Origin: Meridianimarinicoccus zhengii
GTDB taxonomy: Bacteria; Pseudomonadota; Alphaproteobacteria; Rhodobacterales; Rhodobacteraceae
Reading direction: 5' to 3'
Assembly: GCF_003254465.1 (NCBI RefSeq)
Contig: NZ_QDFI01000001.1
Span: 92,191 to 156,190, forward strand
DNA: 64,000 bases
The notes beneath the pieces are model-generated. The model saw only the letters and a list, made by a program, of their open reading frames with translations, ran no database searches and was not told the DNA's origin. The position numbers and the translations under genes were made by a program. How positions within the stretch are numbered: position 1 is the first letter of the stretch; the number at the start of each line of letters is the position of its first letter. Of this stretch, positions 61,625 to 64,000 are shown in pieces.

Positions 61625-62254
61625 ATGAGACAGGGGTTTCCGCCGGCGCGGGCGGGGCAGCGGATCGGGCTGCTGGGCGGGTCGTTCGATCCGCCGCATG
61701 CGGGGCATGTGCATATCACGAAACAGGCGCTGCGCGGCTTCGGGCTGACCCATGTCTGGTGGCTCGTGAGTCCCGGCAACCCGTTGAAAGCCCAAGGCCC
61801 TGCGCCGCTGGAAGACCGGATGGCGGCGGCGAAAAGGGTCATGGATCATCCGCGGGTGACGGTGACGGATATCGAGGCGCGGCTGGGCACGCGTGCCACG
61901 GCCGCCACGCTGGAAGCTATCCTAAGTCATTACAAAGGCGTGCGTTTCTGCTGGCTGATGGGGGCGGACAACCTCGCCACGATCCACCGCTGGGAACGTT
62001 GGCCCAGCATCTTCGCGCAAGTGCCGGTGGGGGTGATCGCGCGGCCCGGCGATCCGGTGTCGGCACGGCTGACCAACGCGGCGCGGTTGTATCGCGGGTC
62101 ACGGCTGAAAGCGCAGCAGTCGCAACTGCTTGGCTGTGCGGTGCCGCCTGCGTGGTGTTACCTGCGCGGGCCGATGGTGGACCTGTCCTCGACCGAGATT
62201 CGGGCGCGCGGGGCGTGGCGCAAGGGTGCCGGGACACCGAATGACACGGTGTAA
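61625..62254 (+). CDS. nadD: Nicotinate-nucleotide adenylyltransferase
   Basis: The 209-residue enzyme makes nicotinate adenine dinucleotide in NAD synthesis. [22 protein letters not shown] is the nucleotidyltransferase HxGH motif, [11 protein letters not shown] binds nicotinate, [15 protein letters not shown] and [14 protein letters not shown] (ISSTxIR motif) are all present. It starts at ATG 61625 with a weak ribosome site. In many alphaproteobacteria nadD precedes rsfS; that pairing is absent here. Confidence 0.95.
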   Translation: MRQGFPPARAGQRIGLLGGSFDPPHAGHVHITKQALRGFGLTHVWWLVSPGNPLKAQGPAPLEDRMAAAKRVMDHPRVTVTDIEARLGTRATAATLEAILSHYKGVRFCWLMGADNLATIHRWERWPSIFAQVPVGVIARPGDPVSARLTNAARLYRGSRLKAQQSQLLGCAVPPAWCYLRGPMVDLSSTEIRARGAWRKGAGTPNDTV

Positions 62255-62305
62255 GAGTCCTGTAGGACTCTTGTCGGACTCGCGTATGACTCCTGTATGA
62301 CTCCG
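62253..62305. repeat. Short repeats related to those at 52902
   Basis: After nadD the sequence has AGAGTCCTGTAGGACTCT (a near-perfect hairpin), then GTCGGACTCGCG, TATGACTCCTG and TATGACTCC. The GAGTCC/GGACTC units match the array between serC and serA. The first hairpin could act as a transcription terminator for nadD. Confidence 0.55.
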
Positions 62306-62358
62306 GGCCGCTGCAAACCGGGGTTGATCGCGCGCGGTTCGCGCGGCTAACTGCGCCC

Positions 62359-63858
62359 ATGACCCTGGATCGCCGCCGCCTGCTGCTGACCGGACTGGCC
62401 GGGACCACTGCCTCGCTGCTGCCCGGCGGCGCGTTGGCGAATGTCGCCACGAGCGCGCGTCCGGTGCGGCGCGGCCCGCCACCGCCGCCGCCCGATCCGG
62501 CCAGCCTGAGTGCAGCCCGAATCGCCGAGGCCGGTCTGTCTGGCGCGGTCGCCTTCTGGGTGGCGGAGGCCGATACGGGTCGCCCCCTGCTGGCGCGCGC
62601 CGCGGATCAGCCGCTGCCACCCGCGAGCGTCGCCAAGGCGGTCACGGCGGCTTACGGGTTCGACTGGCTCGGGCCGGGGCACCGGTTCGCCACGCGGGTG
62701 ATCGGCACCGGGCCGGTGCGCGACGGCGTGCTGGACGGGGATCTCGTGCTGGCCGGGGGCGGGGCGCCGGACCTTGCCACCCGCGATCTGGCCGCGCTGG
62801 CCGCGACGCTGCGCGACCGGGGGCTGCGCCGGGTCACGGGCGGGTTCCGGGTCTGGGCCGGGGCGCTGCCCCATGTGGACGAGATCGAGCCGGGTCAGCC
62901 CGACCACCTGGGGTACAACCCGTCGATTTCGGGGCTGAACCTGAACTATAACCGGGTGCATTTCGAATGGCGCCAGCGCGGGGCGGATTACACCGTGCGG
63001 CTGGATGCGCGCGACGCGGGCTATAACCCCGAGGTCGGCATGGCGGCGATGGAAGTCGCCGGGCGCGCCGGGCCGCTGTTCGCCCACAGGCTCGACCCTG
63101 AAAGCGGGCGCGAGCTGTGGTCGGTGGCGCGCGGCGGGCTGGGCACGGGCGGCACGCGCTGGCTGCCGGTGCGCAACAGCGCGCTTTATGCGGGCGACGT
63201 GTTCCGCACGCTCGCGGGCGCGCAGGGGATCGCGCTTGGGCGCCCCGTGCCGGTGGATGTGCTGCCCGGCGGCGCGGTGCTGGCACAGCATGACAGCGCA
63301 CCGCTGGCCGAGGTCGCGGCAGGGATGCTGCGGTATTCCACCAACCTGACGGCCGAGGCGATCGGTCTGGCCGCGAGCGCGCGGGCGCTGGGCGCCGTGC
63401 CGGGTTCGCTGGCGGCGAGCGGCGACGCGATGGCCGACTGGGCCATGTCGGACCGCGGCATGGGGATGGGCGCTGCGTCGTTCGTGGACCATTCGGGGCT
63501 GGGCGACCGGTCGCGGGTGACGGCGGCCGACATGGGTGCGGGTCTTGTCCGCATGGGCGCGGACGGGGCGCTGGCGCGCAGCCTGCGGGTGATCCCGCTG
63601 GCGCGCCCCGATGGCACGGCGGAACCGTTCGGCCTGCGGGCCAAGACCGGGACGCTGAATTTCGTGAGCGCGCTGGCGGGGTTCATCGACCGGCCCGGTG
63701 CCGCGCCGCTGGTCTTCGCCATTCTGACCGCGGACCTGGAGCGGCGCGCGGCCATTCCCGAGGGGCAGGAGGAGCGCCCGCCCGGCTCCGCCGCTTGGGT
63801 GCGCCGGTCGCGGACGATGCAATACGACCTGGTGCGAATCTGGGCCGGGATGGCATGA
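62359..63858 (+). CDS. dacB: D-alanyl-D-alanine carboxypeptidase/endopeptidase (PBP4-type)
   Basis: The 499-residue class C penicillin-binding protein has a Tat-like leader (DRRRLLLTGLAGTTASLLPG) and the serine-peptidase motifs SVAK (PPASVAKAVTAAYG), SxN in YSTNLTAEAIG and KTG in RAKTGTLNF. ALYAGDVFRTLAG and FVDHSGLGDRSRVTAADMG are as in DacB. It trims or cleaves peptidoglycan peptides in the periplasm. It begins 104 bp after nadD, downstream of the short repeats. Confidence 0.94.
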   Translation: MTLDRRRLLLTGLAGTTASLLPGGALANVATSARPVRRGPPPPPPDPASLSAARIAEAGLSGAVAFWVAEADTGRPLLARAADQPLPPASVAKAVTAAYGFDWLGPGHRFATRVIGTGPVRDGVLDGDLVLAGGGAPDLATRDLAALAATLRDRGLRRVTGGFRVWAGALPHVDEIEPGQPDHLGYNPSISGLNLNYNRVHFEWRQRGADYTVRLDARDAGYNPEVGMAAMEVAGRAGPLFAHRLDPESGRELWSVARGGLGTGGTRWLPVRNSALYAGDVFRTLAGAQGIALGRPVPVDVLPGGAVLAQHDSAPLAEVAAGMLRYSTNLTAEAIGLAASARALGAVPGSLAASGDAMADWAMSDRGMGMGAASFVDHSGLGDRSRVTAADMGAGLVRMGADGALARSLRVIPLARPDGTAEPFGLRAKTGTLNFVSALAGFIDRPGAAPLVFAILTADLERRAAIPEGQEERPPGSAAWVRRSRTMQYDLVRIWAGMA

Positions 63859-64000
63859 GCCGGCACGGGTGATCCGGCGGCCGCGCCCGCGGCAATCATG
63901 CGGCCCCGCCTGCGGCGGGACACGACCCCGGCACCGCGTTCCCGCGGTGCGCCGCGTCTGGTTGGGCGGGCCCGGCGCGGATGGCGCGTCGCGCCGTGGT

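Noticed and set aside
1..64000. tRNA, rRNA, CRISPR array, integrase or attachment site
   Set aside because: None was seen on reading both strands; no regularly spaced repeats and no cloverleaf-like sequences were recognised, although faint tRNA genes could be missed by eye.
63859..64000. Possible start of a further gene after dacB
   Set aside because: The last 142 bp are GC-rich with no start codon preceded by a ribosome site, so no feature is claimed.

Overview
This window looks like chromosome of a high-GC alphaproteobacterium, most likely Rhodobacterales (Roseobacter/Paracoccus-like). The basis is family content (TRAP and tripartite tricarboxylate transporters side by side, DUF2125, a TIGR03862-type flavoprotein, a UMF1-type MFS protein, adjacent serA and serC) and very GC-rich codon use. 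No rRNA, tRNA, CRISPR array, prophage or plasmid origin was seen.

The left half (1-30 kb) is accessory carbohydrate catabolism in three modules. (A) 1-8470: a GH2 beta-glucuronidase-type enzyme (3' end outside the window), a split TRAP transporter (dctP leftwards, dctQM rightwards), a GH31 alpha-glycosidase and uronate isomerase uxaC. This fits import and breakdown of uronic-acid-containing glycosides. A GntR/FCD-type palindrome sits between the divergent dctP and dctQ. Just after uxaC is a deletion scar in which the start of a DeoR-type regulator is joined to the tail of a sugar ABC permease. (B) 9374-20186: SMP-30 lactonase, DUF336 protein, L-idonate 5-dehydrogenase, 2-hydroxyacid (ketogluconate) reductase, gluconate 5-dehydrogenase, a GarR/HIBADH-type reductase, a small dimeric alpha/beta-barrel-like protein, gluconokinase, an ABC sugar transporter and a LacI-family regulator. 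Together these give the L-idonate/ketogluconate to 6-phosphogluconate route, with an ABC importer instead of the IdnT symporter. Three LacI-type palindromes (9034, 12731, 15755) tie it into one regulon. (C) 20508-29871: TctCBA transporter, two TIM-barrel isomerases, an enolase-superfamily enzyme, a TetR regulator, a Gfo/Idh/MocA oxidoreductase and a DUF993 aldolase-like protein. Two near-identical palindromes on the two promoters point to TetR control. The substrate is unknown, and this is the best candidate here for an undescribed pathway. It ends in a frameshifted hydroxyacid dehydrogenase remnant.

The right half (30.4-64 kb) is mostly housekeeping: inositol-monophosphatase-family protein, PmbA, PsiE-like protein, DUF2125 protein, SDR plus short enoyl-CoA hydratase, flavoprotein, HNH protein, a phosphotransferase-fold protein lacking its catalytic residues, ArfB, YhhQ, phytase-like esterase, MepA, MFS, thioesterase, YggT, RecQ, YaaA, a soluble hybrid histidine kinase, thiolase, SerA, SerC, a decayed IS5-group element, EttA, an unrecognised protein, a Crp/Fnr regulator, gamma-glutamyltransferase, NadD and a PBP4-type D-Ala-D-Ala carboxypeptidase.

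The items most worth following up are the TetR/TTT/DUF993 module, the LacI ketogluconate regulon with a 21-codon ORF laid over its promoter-operator, a small SD-led ORF plus intrinsic terminator upstream of arfB, the pseudo-phosphotransferase, and the deletion scar.
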